A DNA stretch of 64,000 nucleotides from Aquimonas sp. (GCA_022241605.1 JAKOMQ010000015.1:36846-100845), one strand, 5' to 3'. Positions 1-10,396 are shown, counted from the first letter of the stretch. A program made the numbers and translations. The notes: generated from the sequence alone by a model not told the origin.

Positions 1-2162
1 CGCACCAGCGCCTCACAGCCGAGCAGGCCACCGTCCGCGAGGTTCACCACGGGCTGGAAGTGCAGCTCGAACTCACAGCGCTCCAGTGCGAGCCGCAGGT
101 CGGTCTGCAGCTCGAAGCGCCGCTGCGCCTCTGCGTGCATCGCCTCGTCGAAGACCACGAAACGTGCCTTGCCGGCTCCCTTGGCCTGGTACATGGCGGT
201 ATCCGCATCGCGCAGGACCTGCTCCGGCCAGCGATAGTCCGGGCGCCCCAGCACGATTCCGATACTGGCCGCGGAAAACACCTCGGTACCGTCCACCACG
301 AATGGACGCTCGAACAGGCGGGCCACCTCACCGGCGAGCCTGAGCGCCTGCTCGCGCGAGCAGGGGCCGCTCGGCAGCAGGCCGAACTCGTCGCCGCCGT
401 AGCGGGCCAGCAGGCACTGACGCCCCACCTGCAGGCTGAGCCGTTCACCAATGGCGACCAGAAGCCGATCACCGGCACCGTGCCCGAGGCTGTCGTTGAC
501 CCACTTGAAGCCATCGAGGTCAAGAAACAGGACCGCGTAGTCCGTGCGCCCGCTGGCCTGGGCCTCCCCGAGCACCAGCAGCAGCTTCTGCTCGAACTGC
601 CAGCGGTTGGGGAGTCCGGTAAGGGGGTCGTAGTTGGCGTGGAAGCGCAGCAGGTGCTCGGCCTCGCGCTGGCGGCTGATGTCCATCGCCGACCCGACCA
701 ACTCGTAGCCCTGCTCGCTCATGGCGCCGCGGCTGACCGAAAGGCTGGCCCAGACCAAACTGCCGTCGGCTCCGATAAGGCGAGTGGCGAAGTCACGGAC
801 CTCGCCGCACCCGGACAGCTCCGCCAACAGGCGCTCGCGGTCACCCGGATCGGCGTACAGGCGCTCAACCGAATCGACGCCTTGGACCAGGTCCACGCTG
901 GTGGCGTAGCGGAGCATTCGTGCCAGCGCCGCATTCGCCTCCAGCATTCGCCCGGTTTCGGTGCTGCGGAACAGACCGACCGGAGAGCCTTCGAACAGCT
1001 CCCGGTAGCGGGCCTCGGCCTGCAGCAGGGCGGACTGCTGCTGATCGTCCTGGGTAACGTCGCGCATGATCCCGGTCGAGGCGATATCGCCCTGGTACTC
1101 GATTGCATCCGCATGCACCTCGAACACCCGTTTGCCACCGTCCCGGTGCAGCACCCGGATCCGGTAGCGCTGCACGTCCAAGGATCCATCCTCGCGGGCT
1201 TTGCGACGATCGGCCTGGGCTGCCGCGTCTTCTTCCGCGACCAGGCTCATGTAGGGACTGCCGATCAGGTCTGCTGGCGCATAGCCCAAGGACTCGGCCA
1301 GCGCTTCGTTGACGAACAGCATCCGACCGCGTTGGATCAGGAACACACCGTCGCGGCAGTTGTGTACAAGCGACCGGTAGAGGGCTTCGGATTCGCGCAG
1401 CGCGGACTCCGCCTGCTGCTGGGCGCTGATATCGACCAGCGAACCCTCGAAGAACAGGCTGCGGCCCAGCGCATCACGAACCGTGCGCGCGTTCTCGCTG
1501 GCCCAGATCAGCTGGCCATCCCGCCTGCGCATCCGCAGACGCCGCTCGCGAACGCGACCGGCGGCCGCGAGTTCCTCGCGCACCGCTTCGGCATCCGCCG
1601 GGCTCGCATACAGCGCGGACACGTCTTCGCGGCACGCCAACAGCATTTCGGCCGGGCTGTCGAATCCGAACATCCGCGCCATCGCGGGATTGACGTCGAT
1701 GAGCCCGGCGCCGGGAAGGCTGCGATACAGGCCTTCCGCCGCATGCCAGTAGAGCGAGCGATAGCTCTCGCGGGGCGGCTCGACGCAGCCATCGTCCGTG
1801 CGCCCTTCACCGAGCACCTGCAGCAGCGAAAACACTTGGACCTTGCCGGCCACGTCCACCAGCTCGCACTGCACGCAGCAGGACAGCACCCGTCCGTCTG
1901 CGTGGCGTACCGACACCGCCAGGTTGGACACCCGCCGATGCTCGCGCAGACTCGCCCAGATCGAGGCGCGCGTGCTCAGATCCGGCCACAGGTCGATTTC
2001 AAGCGGCATTCGACCCACCACGTCTTCCGCGCGGTGGCCGAGCACCCGTTCGAAGGCCGGATTGACGGCAAGAAAGCAGCCGCTTTCTGCGCTGAGCAGC
2101 GCGGCCACGCTCTCGGACAGTGCGAACGCGTCGATCAGACCCACATGCCCCCCCTGACTCAC
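1..2162 (-). CDS. PAS-domain diguanylate cyclase/phosphodiesterase (multiple PAS + GGDEF + EAL), C-terminus beyond window start
   Basis: Minus-strand translation gives YDPLTGLPNRWQFEQ...DLDGFKWVNDSLGHGAGDRLL...RYGGDEFG...DADTAMYQAKGAGKARF...FELHFQPVVNLADGGLLGCEALVR (GGDEF then start of EAL) preceded by several PAS-like segments. GTG start proposed at 2162. Open at window edge, so absent from the ORF track. Confidence 0.9.
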   Translation of the reverse strand, partial: MSQGGHVGLIDAFALSESVAALLSAESGCFLAVNPAFERVLGHRAEDVVGRMPLEIDLWPDLSTRASIWASLREHRRVSNLAVSVRHADGRVLSCCVQCELVDVAGKVQVFSLLQVLGEGRTDDGCVEPPRESYRSLYWHAAEGLYRSLPGAGLIDVNPAMARMFGFDSPAEMLLACREDVSALYASPADAEAVREELAAAGRVRERRLRMRRRDGQLIWASENARTVRDALGRSLFFEGSLVDISAQQQAESALRESEALYRSLVHNCRDGVFLIQRGRMLFVNEALAESLGYAPADLIGSPYMSLVAEEDAAAQADRRKAREDGSLDVQRYRIRVLHRDGGKRVFEVHADAIEYQGDIASTGIMRDVTQDDQQQSALLQAEARYRELFEGSPVGLFRSTETGRMLEANAALARMLRYATSVDLVQGVDSVERLYADPGDRERLLAELSGCGEVRDFATRLIGADGSLVWASLSVSRGAMSEQGYELVGSAMDISRQREAEHLLRFHANYDPLTGLPNRWQFEQKLLLVLGEAQASGRTDYAVLFLDLDGFKWVNDSLGHGAGDRLLVAIGERLSLQVGRQCLLARYGGDEFGLLPSGPCSREQALRLAGEVARLFERPFVVDGTEVFSAASIGIVLGRPDYRWPEQVLRDADTAMYQAKGAGKARFVVFDEAMHAEAQRRFELQTDLRLALERCEFELHFQPVVNLADGGLLGCEALV

Positions 2163-2372
2163 GCTGCCAAACCTTGCAGTCTTTGCCGACGCTCCGGCTG
2201 CGCAGAGGCGGCCCGCTGCCGCCGATCGCGCCCAAGGCCGCTTCTTCCGACTATACCCGCCCGGCTCGCGCCCGCCGTTGCCGGCCCGGGTCGCTTTGAA
2301 GCAAGCTAGCGGCCCGTCGGGCGCAGGCGGCATGCAAACTCCGCGCCCGGCCCCTCGCAACGGCGCCAAACC

Positions 2373-4655
2373 TTGAACCCAGCCACGCTGCGCCCCCAAT
2401 CCAGAATTCCTCCGGGCAACAGGCCGCGCCTGCAGCGCCTCGCCGTAGCCACCGCACTGGCCTGTGGCGCACTGCTGGCGCCGGCTGCATCGGCAAGCCC
2501 TGCCGCCAGACTCGACTGGAGCCTCTGTCGGCCCAGCGCCATGCCCTCGTTTTTCCTTCCTGGCCTGCCGCAAACGGGCGACCGCAATGCGGCCCCGGTT
2601 GACATCTCGGCGCGCCGCTTCAGCGTGGACGGCGCTGGCGGCTACCTGCTGGAAGATCAGGCCGAGCTGATCCGACTGGACCAGCGGCTGCTGGCGCCTC
2701 AACTGCTCTACCGGGTCGACCTGCAAACCTACGAAGCCGAGCAAGGCCTCAGCTATCAGGACCGCATGTTGCTTGTCGAAGCCGAGCGCGCGCGCGGCGA
2801 CCTTGGCGCGGACCGCAGCGAACTGGAGGCACTGCGCTACCGGCTGGTCGCCCAGCGCGGCAACGGAGAAGCGCGGCGGGCCCGGGTCGAGGGCGACGTC
2901 AGCAGCCTCGACGACGTCACCTACAGCACCTGCGAGCCCGAACAGCTGGCCTGGCTGTTCCGGGCCGAGCGGATCGATCTCGACACCGCCGAGGGCGTGG
3001 GCTACGCGCGCAACGCGCGGGTCGAACTGGGCGGCGTGCCGGTCTTCTACTTTCCCTACGTCAGCTTCCCGATCGACGAGCGCAGGCGCAGCGGCTTCCT
3101 CTACCCCGGCGTGAGCTCAGGCAACAGCAACGGCCTGGACATCCGGCTGCCGTATTACCTCAACCTGGCCCCGAATTACGACGCCACCCTCAACCTGCGC
3201 AGCCTTGGGCGACGCGGCCTCATGTTTGGCGGTGAATTCCGCTACCTCGGCCGCAGCTTCGACGGCATCCTTGAGGCCGACTGGCTACCCAACGACCGCG
3301 TCTCCGACCGGGATCGCGGCGCCTTTCGCTACCGCCACGGCGGACGACTCTCGGACACCTGGCTGCTGCGCGCCGACCTGAACCACGTCTCCGACGACCG
3401 TTACTTCGAGGACTTCGGTGACTCGCTGACAAGCATCAGCACCACCCTGCTGGAGAGCCTGGTTGGCGTGTACGGCCGCGGCGACACCTGGCAGGCCAGC
3501 GCGGTGCTGCGTGATTTCCAGCTGGTTGACCCGCTGATCCCCAATTCCGCCGCGCCCTTCCAGCAGCTGCCACAGCTGCGCTACAGCATTGCGCGGCCAC
3601 TTGCGGGCGGCCTGCAGGCGGGAGGGCGCGCGGAAGCCGTGGCGTTCGGTCACAGCGATCGTGATGCCGGCCAGCGCTACGACTTCTATCCCTGGCTGCG
3701 TTGGCCGGTGGAGCGGGCCTGGGGCTTCCTGCGGCCGGAGCTTGGCCTGCGCCACACCCGCTATCAGCTGGAGCGCGGCTTCCTCGATGCCCTGCCCGAG
3801 CGCAGCCCGGAGCGCAGCCTACCGATCGTGAGCGTTGATGCCGGCCTGCTGTTCGAGCGCCCGGCAAAGCTGTTCGGCCAAGCCCTCAACCAAACCCTCG
3901 AGCCGCGTCTTTACTACCTGCGGGTGCCTTTCGAGGACCAATCGAACCTGCCGCTGTTCGATACCCAGGAACTTTCCTTCAGCTTCGCCCAGCTGTTCCG
4001 GCCAAACCGCTTCACGGGCGCAGACCGTCAGGCCGACGCCAACCAGCTGACGCTTGCGCTGGGCAGTCGCTTTTTCGATACCGGCGACGGCCGCGAACGC
4101 TTTGCGGTAAGCGCAGGCCAGGTCCGCTACTTCGACGCCCCCCGAGTCGGACTCGACGGCATGCAGCCCGACGGCGAGCGGCGCGCGTCGCCCTTCGTCG
4201 GCGAGGTGGCGATGAACTTCAACCGCCGGTTCTCGGCGGGTATCGGCAGCCAGTGGGATCCGGACGAACGACGCACCGACCTGAGCGCGATACGCGCGCA
4301 GTACCGTGGCGATGAGGGCGCCGTCGCCAACATCGGGTATCGGTTCCGACGCACCTCGGGCACGCCGGTAGAGCAGGTCGACGCAAGCTGGCTGGCCCCG
4401 ATCGGACCCAACTGGCGCCTGCTGGGCCGTTGGAACTACTCGATCGCCGACCGCCGAACCATCGAGGCCTTCGCCGGCCTCCAGTGGGAGAGCTGCTGCC
4501 TGGCGGTGCGCGTTCTGGGTCGTCATTACGTCAGAAATCGTGAAGGCGAGAAGAACAATGCGCTGTTCTTGGAAGTCGAACTCAAGGGCCTCGGCCGCTT
4601 CGGGCGCGACTCCGAGGAGCTTCTGCAGCGTGCTATTCTGGGCTACTCGCGTTGA
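2373..4655 (+). CDS. lptD: LPS-assembly outer membrane protein LptD
   Basis: OstA/LptD-like sequence (FYFPYVSFPIDERRRSGFLYPGVSSGNSNGLDIRLPYYLNLAPNYDATL) and position immediately upstream of surA-pdxA. TTG start uncertain. Confidence 0.93.
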   Translation: MNPATLRPQSRIPPGNRPRLQRLAVATALACGALLAPAASASPAARLDWSLCRPSAMPSFFLPGLPQTGDRNAAPVDISARRFSVDGAGGYLLEDQAELIRLDQRLLAPQLLYRVDLQTYEAEQGLSYQDRMLLVEAERARGDLGADRSELEALRYRLVAQRGNGEARRARVEGDVSSLDDVTYSTCEPEQLAWLFRAERIDLDTAEGVGYARNARVELGGVPVFYFPYVSFPIDERRRSGFLYPGVSSGNSNGLDIRLPYYLNLAPNYDATLNLRSLGRRGLMFGGEFRYLGRSFDGILEADWLPNDRVSDRDRGAFRYRHGGRLSDTWLLRADLNHVSDDRYFEDFGDSLTSISTTLLESLVGVYGRGDTWQASAVLRDFQLVDPLIPNSAAPFQQLPQLRYSIARPLAGGLQAGGRAEAVAFGHSDRDAGQRYDFYPWLRWPVERAWGFLRPELGLRHTRYQLERGFLDALPERSPERSLPIVSVDAGLLFERPAKLFGQALNQTLEPRLYYLRVPFEDQSNLPLFDTQELSFSFAQLFRPNRFTGADRQADANQLTLALGSRFFDTGDGRERFAVSAGQVRYFDAPRVGLDGMQPDGERRASPFVGEVAMNFNRRFSAGIGSQWDPDERRTDLSAIRAQYRGDEGAVANIGYRFRRTSGTPVEQVDASWLAPIGPNWRLLGRWNYSIADRRTIEAFAGLQWESCCLAVRVLGRHYVRNREGEKNNALFLEVELKGLGRFGRDSEELLQRAILGYSR

Positions 4656-4838
4656 TCGGCCGGGCCCTACCGGGCGGAACGCCGGCGGGCCCCTTCCAGC
4701 GCCGGCCGCGCAGCGTTCAAGCCCGATCAATGCGCCGCATGCGAGCGTGCTACTTCTGGCACGCAGCCACGCTGCATGCCCCCACGCCAGTACCCAGCGC
4801 CGAGGCTACCGCCCGGGCTTGACGGAGACGCTCCGCCG

Positions 4839-6149
4839 ATGAACTCCAAATTCCTGCACGCCTTTTCCTGCACCTTGCTGGCAGCCCTGCTGGCCGGCAC
4901 CTCCCTGCCCGCGGGCGCTCAGCTGGCGCAGCCGCTGCAGCCAGTGGACAGCGTGGTCGCCGTGGTCGACGAGGACGTGATCCTGCGCAGCGAGCTGGAT
5001 CGCGCAGTCGCCAACATCCTGGCCCAGTTCGCCGACCGCCGCGACCAGCTGCCGCCGCAGTCGGCGCTTGAACGGCAGGTGCTGGAGCGTCTGGTGCTGG
5101 TGCGTCTGCAGGTGCAGCGCGCACGCGAGGGCGGGGTCCGCATCAGCGACGCCGAAGTCGAGGAAGCAATCGGCCGAATCGCCCAGCAGAACAACATCAG
5201 CCTTGACCAGATGCGTCGCCAGCTGGCAATGGATGGCATCGAGTTCAGCGAGTTCGCGCAGTCGCTGCGCGAGGAAATCGTGGTCCAGCGACTTCGCCAG
5301 TCGATCGTGCAGAGCCGGGTGCAGGTCAGCGAGAGCGAGATCGACATCCTGCTGGCCAGCGACAGCCTGCAGTCCGGCATGGTCCGCGCCGCCAACATTC
5401 TCGTTGCGCTTCCGGATGGCGCCACCGCGGAGCAGCTCGAGCTTGCACGCACCAAGATCGACGGCGTGCGCGCCCTGATCGATCGCGGTGAAATGAGCTT
5501 CGAGGCGGCAGCGATCCGCTACTCGGACGCACCCAACGCGCTGGAGGGCGGTGACCTCGGCTGGCGCCGCTTCGATGAAGTGCCGCCGCTGTTCGCGCGC
5601 ATGCTCGAAGGCATGAGCACTGGCGAAGTCTCGCCCGCCGTGCGCGGCCCCAGTGGCTTCCATCTCCTGCAGCTGGTCGAGCGCCGCGACTCTGGGCAGC
5701 AGACCGTGACCGAGTACAGCGCCCGCCACATCATGGTTCGCACCACCGAGATCGTCAGCAATGAGCGCGCGCGCGACCGCGCCCGCGAGCTCAAGGCCCG
5801 GCTCGATGGCGGCGCTGACTTCGCCGAGCTGGCGCGCGCTGAATCCGACGACGCCATGACCCGCAATGCCGGGGGCGACATGGGCTGGTTCCCGCTGTAT
5901 GGCTGGGGTCAGGCCGTGGGCGACGCCGTGCTGTCACTTGAGGATGGGCAGGTCTCGCAGCCTTTCGCCAGCGAGGCCGGCTGGCACATCGTCCAGCGCA
6001 ACGGATCGCGCGAGCAGGACATCACCGAGCGGGTCCGTCGCGACGAAGCACGCGAGGCAATCGGTCGCCGCAAGGCCGAGGACGAATACGAACGCTTCCT
6101 GCGCCAGCTGCGCGACGAGGCCTACGTCGAAACGCGCCTCGCCGGCTGA
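4839..6149 (+). CDS. surA: Peptidylprolyl isomerase / periplasmic chaperone SurA
   Basis: Signal peptide, SurA N-domain (VDSVVAVVDEDVILRSELD), two parvulin domains; lptD-surA-pdxA order. ATG 4839 preferred over ORF start 4776. Confidence 0.95.
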   Translation: MNSKFLHAFSCTLLAALLAGTSLPAGAQLAQPLQPVDSVVAVVDEDVILRSELDRAVANILAQFADRRDQLPPQSALERQVLERLVLVRLQVQRAREGGVRISDAEVEEAIGRIAQQNNISLDQMRRQLAMDGIEFSEFAQSLREEIVVQRLRQSIVQSRVQVSESEIDILLASDSLQSGMVRAANILVALPDGATAEQLELARTKIDGVRALIDRGEMSFEAAAIRYSDAPNALEGGDLGWRRFDEVPPLFARMLEGMSTGEVSPAVRGPSGFHLLQLVERRDSGQQTVTEYSARHIMVRTTEIVSNERARDRARELKARLDGGADFAELARAESDDAMTRNAGGDMGWFPLYGWGQAVGDAVLSLEDGQVSQPFASEAGWHIVQRNGSREQDITERVRRDEAREAIGRRKAEDEYERFLRQLRDEAYVETRLAG

Positions 6150-6157
6150 GCCCCGCG

Positions 6158-7168
6158 ATGATCGCGCCGCCGCTCCGCAGCGCGGGCCCGGCGCGGCTGC
6201 TTCTGCTACCCGGTGAGCCTGCGGGCATCGGCCCCGAGCTGGCCCTGCAGCTGGCCCTGCGGCCGCGCAACGTGGAGCTGGTGGCGCTGGCCGACCCCCA
6301 GCACCTGCTCGACCTGACCGAGCGGCTCGGCCTTGCGCTGCAGGTCCAGCCCTGGTCCGGAGGGTCGGTCGATCGGCGGGCCGGTCACCTTCCAGTGCTG
6401 GCGGAGCCCGTGGCACGACCGCCGCAGCCCGGAACCCTAGACCGCGACAATGTCCCCCACGTCCTGCGCTGCATCGACCGCGGCGTCGCCCTGTGCCTGT
6501 CGGGCGAGTTCGATGGGTTGGTCACCGGCCCGGTCCACAAGGGCATCATCAACGCGACAGGCGAGGCCTTCAGTGGCATGACGGAGCGACTGGCCGCACA
6601 GGCCGGTGGCGCTGACGTAGTCATGATGCTGGCCTCGCCAACGCTTCGTGTAGCGCTGGTCACGACCCACCTGCCGCTGCGTGCGGTTCCCGATGCGATC
6701 ACCGGCGAGGCCATCGCGCGGGTGGCGCGCAGCCTGCACGCCGGCCTGCGCCGCGACTTCGGCATCGCTGCGCCGCGCATCGGCGTGCTCGGCCTGAATC
6801 CGCACGCCGGCGAGGATGGCCACCTTGGCAGGGAGGAAATCGAAGTCATCGCGCCCTGCCTGGACGCCTTGCGCACTGAAGGCCTCGATCTGGTCGGCCC
6901 ACTTCCGGCCGACACCGCCTTCTTGCCACAGTTGCTGCCAGGGCTGGATGCAATCCTCGCCATGTACCACGACCAGGGTCTTCCCGTACTCAAATACAGC
7001 GGCTTCGAGCTGGCGGTGAATATCAGCCTCGGCCTGCCCTTCGTGCGGGTAGCAGTGGACCACGGCACCGCGCTGGCCCTGGCCGGCAGCGGTCGCGCCG
7101 ACGTCTCCAGCCTCGCCGAGGCGCTCGCCACCGCCGAGCGCATGGCGCTCAACCGGCGCTCCAGATGA
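6158..7168 (+). CDS. pdxA: 4-hydroxythreonine-4-phosphate dehydrogenase
   Basis: PdxA motifs (GEPAGIGPEL, TGPVHKG, LNPHAGEDGHLGREE, MYHDQGLPVLKY) and synteny. Confidence 0.96.
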   Translation: MIAPPLRSAGPARLLLLPGEPAGIGPELALQLALRPRNVELVALADPQHLLDLTERLGLALQVQPWSGGSVDRRAGHLPVLAEPVARPPQPGTLDRDNVPHVLRCIDRGVALCLSGEFDGLVTGPVHKGIINATGEAFSGMTERLAAQAGGADVVMMLASPTLRVALVTTHLPLRAVPDAITGEAIARVARSLHAGLRRDFGIAAPRIGVLGLNPHAGEDGHLGREEIEVIAPCLDALRTEGLDLVGPLPADTAFLPQLLPGLDAILAMYHDQGLPVLKYSGFELAVNISLGLPFVRVAVDHGTALALAGSGRADVSSLAEALATAERMALNRRSR

Positions 7169-7962
7169 GCCACCAGACCAAGAAATCCCTCGGGCAGCAT
7201 TTCCTCGCCGACCCCGGCATGATCGAGAAGATCGTGCGCGCGGTCGACCCGCGGCCGGGCCAGCGACTCGTCGAGATCGGCCCCGGCGCCGGCGCCATCA
7301 CCCGCCCCCTGCTGCAGCGTCACCAGACCTTGACCGTGATCGAGTTCGATCGGGACCTGATTGAACCGCTGGCGGCCATGGGCGAGGAACTCGGCGCCGA
7401 ACTCACCATCGTCCACGCCGATGTGCTGGCCGTCGATTTCACCGAGCTGGCCGGCACAGGCTTGATCCGACTCGTCGGCAACCTGCCCTACAACATCTCC
7501 TCGCCGATCCTGTTCCACGCGCTGGACCATCTCTCCGTGGTGAGCGACATGCACTTCATGCTGCAGAAGGAAGTCGTTGACCGCATGGCCGCAGGCCCCG
7601 GCAGCAAGGTCTATGGCCGGCTGTCGGTGATGCTGCAGGCGCGCTGCCATGTCACTCCCCTGTTCCGGGTGCCGCCGGGCTGCTTCCGGCCGCCACCGAA
7701 GGTCGACTCCGCGGTAGTTCGACTCACGCCGCGCGACCCGGCCGAGCTGGGGCTGACGCAGCCCAAGCGCTTCGAGCAGGTGGTGCGCGCTGCCTTCTCA
7801 CAGCGCCGAAAGACCTTGCGCAATGCGCTGGCCACGGTCTGCGGATCCGAGGTTATCGAAGCCTGCGGCATCAACCCCGGCTGCCGCGCCGAAACAGTGC
7901 CGGTGGCTGGCTTTGTCGCCTTGGCCAACGCGCTCGGCGATGTGTGCGTGTCAGAGCCTTAG
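7165..7962 (+). CDS. rsmA: 16S rRNA (adenine(1518)-N(6)/adenine(1519)-N(6))-dimethyltransferase
   Basis: KsgA/RsmA motifs KKSLGQHFLAD, EIGPGAGAITRPL, VGNLPYNISSPIL; overlaps pdxA stop. Confidence 0.96.
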   Translation: MSHQTKKSLGQHFLADPGMIEKIVRAVDPRPGQRLVEIGPGAGAITRPLLQRHQTLTVIEFDRDLIEPLAAMGEELGAELTIVHADVLAVDFTELAGTGLIRLVGNLPYNISSPILFHALDHLSVVSDMHFMLQKEVVDRMAAGPGSKVYGRLSVMLQARCHVTPLFRVPPGCFRPPPKVDSAVVRLTPRDPAELGLTQPKRFEQVVRAAFSQRRKTLRNALATVCGSEVIEACGINPGCRAETVPVAGFVALANALGDVCVSEP

Positions 7963-7972
7963 AATGCACGGC

Positions 7973-8356
7973 ATGAGCACCACCAGCCCCGCGCGCATCC
8001 GCATCGAGATCGAGACCCGCTATCTTCCGGAGCAGTCCCAGCCTGAGGCGGCGCGCTATGCCTTCGCCTACACCGTGCGCATGAGCCACGAGGGGGGTGC
8101 CCCGGCGCGCCTGCTGGATCGCCACTGGATCATCACTGACGCGGATGGGCACAGCGAGGAGGTGCGCGGTCCCGGAGTGGTCGGTCAGCACCCGCGGCTT
8201 GAGCCGGGCGAAAGTTTCCAATACACGTCGGGTGCGGTGCTGCGCACGCCGGTCGGGCAGATGAGCGGAAGCTACGGCTGGCAGACCGACGACGACGAGC
8301 ACTTCCGCTCGCCGATTGATGGCTTCGTGCTCAGCATGCCGCGCGTGCTGCACTGA
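7973..8356 (+). CDS. apaG: Co2+/Mg2+ efflux protein ApaG
   Basis: RYLPEQSQPEAARYAFAYTVRMSHEGGAPARLLDRHWIITDADG; rsmA-apaG-apaH order. Internal ATG preferred over ORF start 7823. Confidence 0.94.
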   Translation: MSTTSPARIRIEIETRYLPEQSQPEAARYAFAYTVRMSHEGGAPARLLDRHWIITDADGHSEEVRGPGVVGQHPRLEPGESFQYTSGAVLRTPVGQMSGSYGWQTDDDEHFRSPIDGFVLSMPRVLH

Positions 8357-9192
8357 TGGCGGTCTGGGCGATCGGCGATGTGCAGGGTTGCCTGGAGCCG
8401 CTGCAGCGGCTGCTTGAGGCAATCCGCTTCGATCCCTCGGCCGATCGCCTGTGGTTCTGCGGAGACCTGGTCAACCGCGGCGGTCAGTCGCTGGAGGTGC
8501 TGCGGCTGGTGCGCTCGCTGGACATCCACAGCACCGTGGTGCTGGGCAACCACGATCTCTCCCTGCTGGCGATCGCCGCGCGTCCGGAGAGCGAGCGCCG
8601 CCGCACCAATGCCGAGCTGCAGGCGGTGTTGTTCGCCGACGATGGCCCGGAGCTTCTGGACTGGCTGCGCACGCGCAAGCTGGTGCACGTCGACAACCAC
8701 CTCGGCTGGATGATGGTGCACGCGGGGCTGGCGCCGAAATGGACCGTGAAGATCGCGCGCGCCCGCGCCGAGGAAGTCGAGGCGCGCCTGCATGGACCGA
8801 ACCACGGCAAACTGCTGCGCAGCATGTTCGGCAACCAACCGGCCACCTGGAGCCCCAAGCTCGAAGGAATGGACCGGATGCGCGCGATCATCAATATCTT
8901 CACGCGCATGCGCTACTGCACGCCCAAGGGCACGCTGAGCTTCGAGAGCAAAGGCACGCCCGGCACCCAGAAGCCGGGGCTCTACCCCTGGTTCGAAGTG
9001 CCCGGCCACGTCCGCCGCGAGCTGCGCATCGTCTGCGGCCACTGGTCAACGCTTGGCCTGTTCCAGGGCTTTGGCGTGCACGCCATCGACACCGGCGCGG
9101 TCTGGGGAGGCAAGCTCACCGCACTGCGTCTGGACACAGAACTGCCGCAGGTGGTGCAGGTAGCCGGGCGCGTCGGCGGACGTCCTGAATGA
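8356..9192 (+). CDS. apaH: Symmetrical bis(5'-nucleosyl)-tetraphosphatase
   Basis: MAVWAIGDVQGCLEPLQRLL, FCGDLVNRGGQSLEVLR, VLGNHDLSLLA metallophosphatase motifs; synteny. Confidence 0.95.
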   Translation: MAVWAIGDVQGCLEPLQRLLEAIRFDPSADRLWFCGDLVNRGGQSLEVLRLVRSLDIHSTVVLGNHDLSLLAIAARPESERRRTNAELQAVLFADDGPELLDWLRTRKLVHVDNHLGWMMVHAGLAPKWTVKIARARAEEVEARLHGPNHGKLLRSMFGNQPATWSPKLEGMDRMRAIINIFTRMRYCTPKGTLSFESKGTPGTQKPGLYPWFEVPGHVRRELRIVCGHWSTLGLFQGFGVHAIDTGAVWGGKLTALRLDTELPQVVQVAGRVGGRPE

Positions 9193-9770
9193 ATCTCCGA
9201 CGGGTCCTCGCCGTGCTGGGTCTCGGCTGCCCTGTGCTGGTGCCTGCACAGGCGCACGCGGAGACTCCTCCGAGCGAAGTCGAGCGCGTCGCCGAACACG
9301 GGCTGGTTGAAGGTGACGCGCACTCCGCTGAAGACCACGACCCACCAGACCATGAGGCGCTGGTCGACCCGCGCCTGCGCGCCGTGCTGGAAGCCGAAGG
9401 CCTTGAGTACACGGTCGGGCACGGCGGCGATCTGGAGGTGTTGATCCGTTTCAGCGACGATTCGCGCAGCCAGTTCGTGCGCCTGCAGTCCAGCACCCGG
9501 CGCTACCGCAATATTGAATTCCGCGATATCTACTCGACTGCTTACCAGTTCGACCTGTCGCGCGGCCTGGATCCGGCGCTGGCGCGACGACTGCTGGAAG
9601 CCAACAACACCTACACCGTGGGCTTCTGGGCCGTGCAGGACGACAGGGTCTTCAGCATCGCCCGGATCCCCGGCCAGGCCAGCCCGGCCATGGTGCGCGA
9701 GGCGATCCGCTTCGTCGCCGCCGAGGCGGACGAGTTGGAGAGGGAGCTGCTGGGCAGCGACGACTACTGA
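9189..9770 (+). CDS. Secreted protein with YbjN-like domain (tentative)
   Basis: Signal peptide (LAVLGLGCPVLVPAQAHA); YbjN-like body; ATGA overlap with apaH. Confidence 0.6.
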   Translation: MNLRRVLAVLGLGCPVLVPAQAHAETPPSEVERVAEHGLVEGDAHSAEDHDPPDHEALVDPRLRAVLEAEGLEYTVGHGGDLEVLIRFSDDSRSQFVRLQSSTRRYRNIEFRDIYSTAYQFDLSRGLDPALARRLLEANNTYTVGFWAVQDDRVFSIARIPGQASPAMVREAIRFVAAEADELERELLGSDDY

Positions 9771-9813
9771 GAGGGTGTCAAAAAACCATCCGCCTACTGC
9801 GGCTGCCGGTGGC
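9771..9813. repeat. Dispersed palindromic repeat, single/eroded end (copy A)
   Basis: GAGGGTGTCAAAAAACCATCCGCCTACTGCGGCTGCCGG resembles the ends of copies B-D. Confidence 0.5.
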
Positions 9814-10157
9814 GGGACTCCGCGGGCTCACTCAAGGCGAATGTGCCGAATGCAGAAGCTATCGGCGCTTGACGGGTCTTTGGTACGGATCGGCGGTGGT
9901 CATCGTCGCCACGGCCGCACCTTGGCTGCTCCTGCCGCCTCGTTCCGCCGCCGGACAGCTCGCGATGTGTCATGCGCGGCACACCTGGTGCAGTGATTCG
10001 CACTTGAGCGGACGTATCTGCGGCGTCTTTGCGCGGCTGTCAGCGTTCCTCATCCTCGCCATAGCGCTGCGATGACTCGTCGTCGCGCCTTGCCAGCCAC
10101 ACAAATCCGCGCGCAGCGACTGCCTGCCAAGTACGAATCACTACCCTAGCGGCTGAG

Positions 10158-10343
10158 CTCAGAGCGTGTGAAAAAATCCAGACGCCGTCGCGAGGGGGTC
10201 GCTGGTCGTTCGTGGCAAGGCGCGCTGCGCGAATTCAAGGAAGTTTGGCGGGCCAAATGACCGCAGGATTCGCGCAGCGCGCTGCCGCCACGAGCGTCCA
10301 GCGGCGGCCGCAGCAGGCGGATGGTTTTTTCACATGCTCTCAG
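10158..10343. repeat. TIR-bearing palindromic repeat (copy B, ~186 bp)
   Basis: Left CTCAGAGCGTGTGAAAAAATCCAGACGCC versus reverse complement of right end CTGAGAGCATGTGAAAAAACCATCCGCC; inner arms CGTTCGTGGCAAGGCGCGCTGCGCGAATTC / CGCTCGTGGCGGCAGCGCGCTGCGCGAATCC. Confidence 0.8.
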
Positions 10344-10396
10344 TACCCGACGACGGCCCGAACCAGGCCGGCAGCTCGCAGTCGCGGCAAGCAAGC

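Noticed and set aside
60-2309. 749-aa plus-strand ORF
   Set aside because: Antisense to the PAS-GGDEF-EAL gene; the minus strand shows GGDEF/EAL motifs, the plus strand only GC-bias low-complexity sequence.
9809-10075. 88-aa plus-strand ORF with a hydrophobic stretch
   Set aside because: Lies in a repeat-containing intergenic region, no convincing ribosome-binding site or homologous motif.
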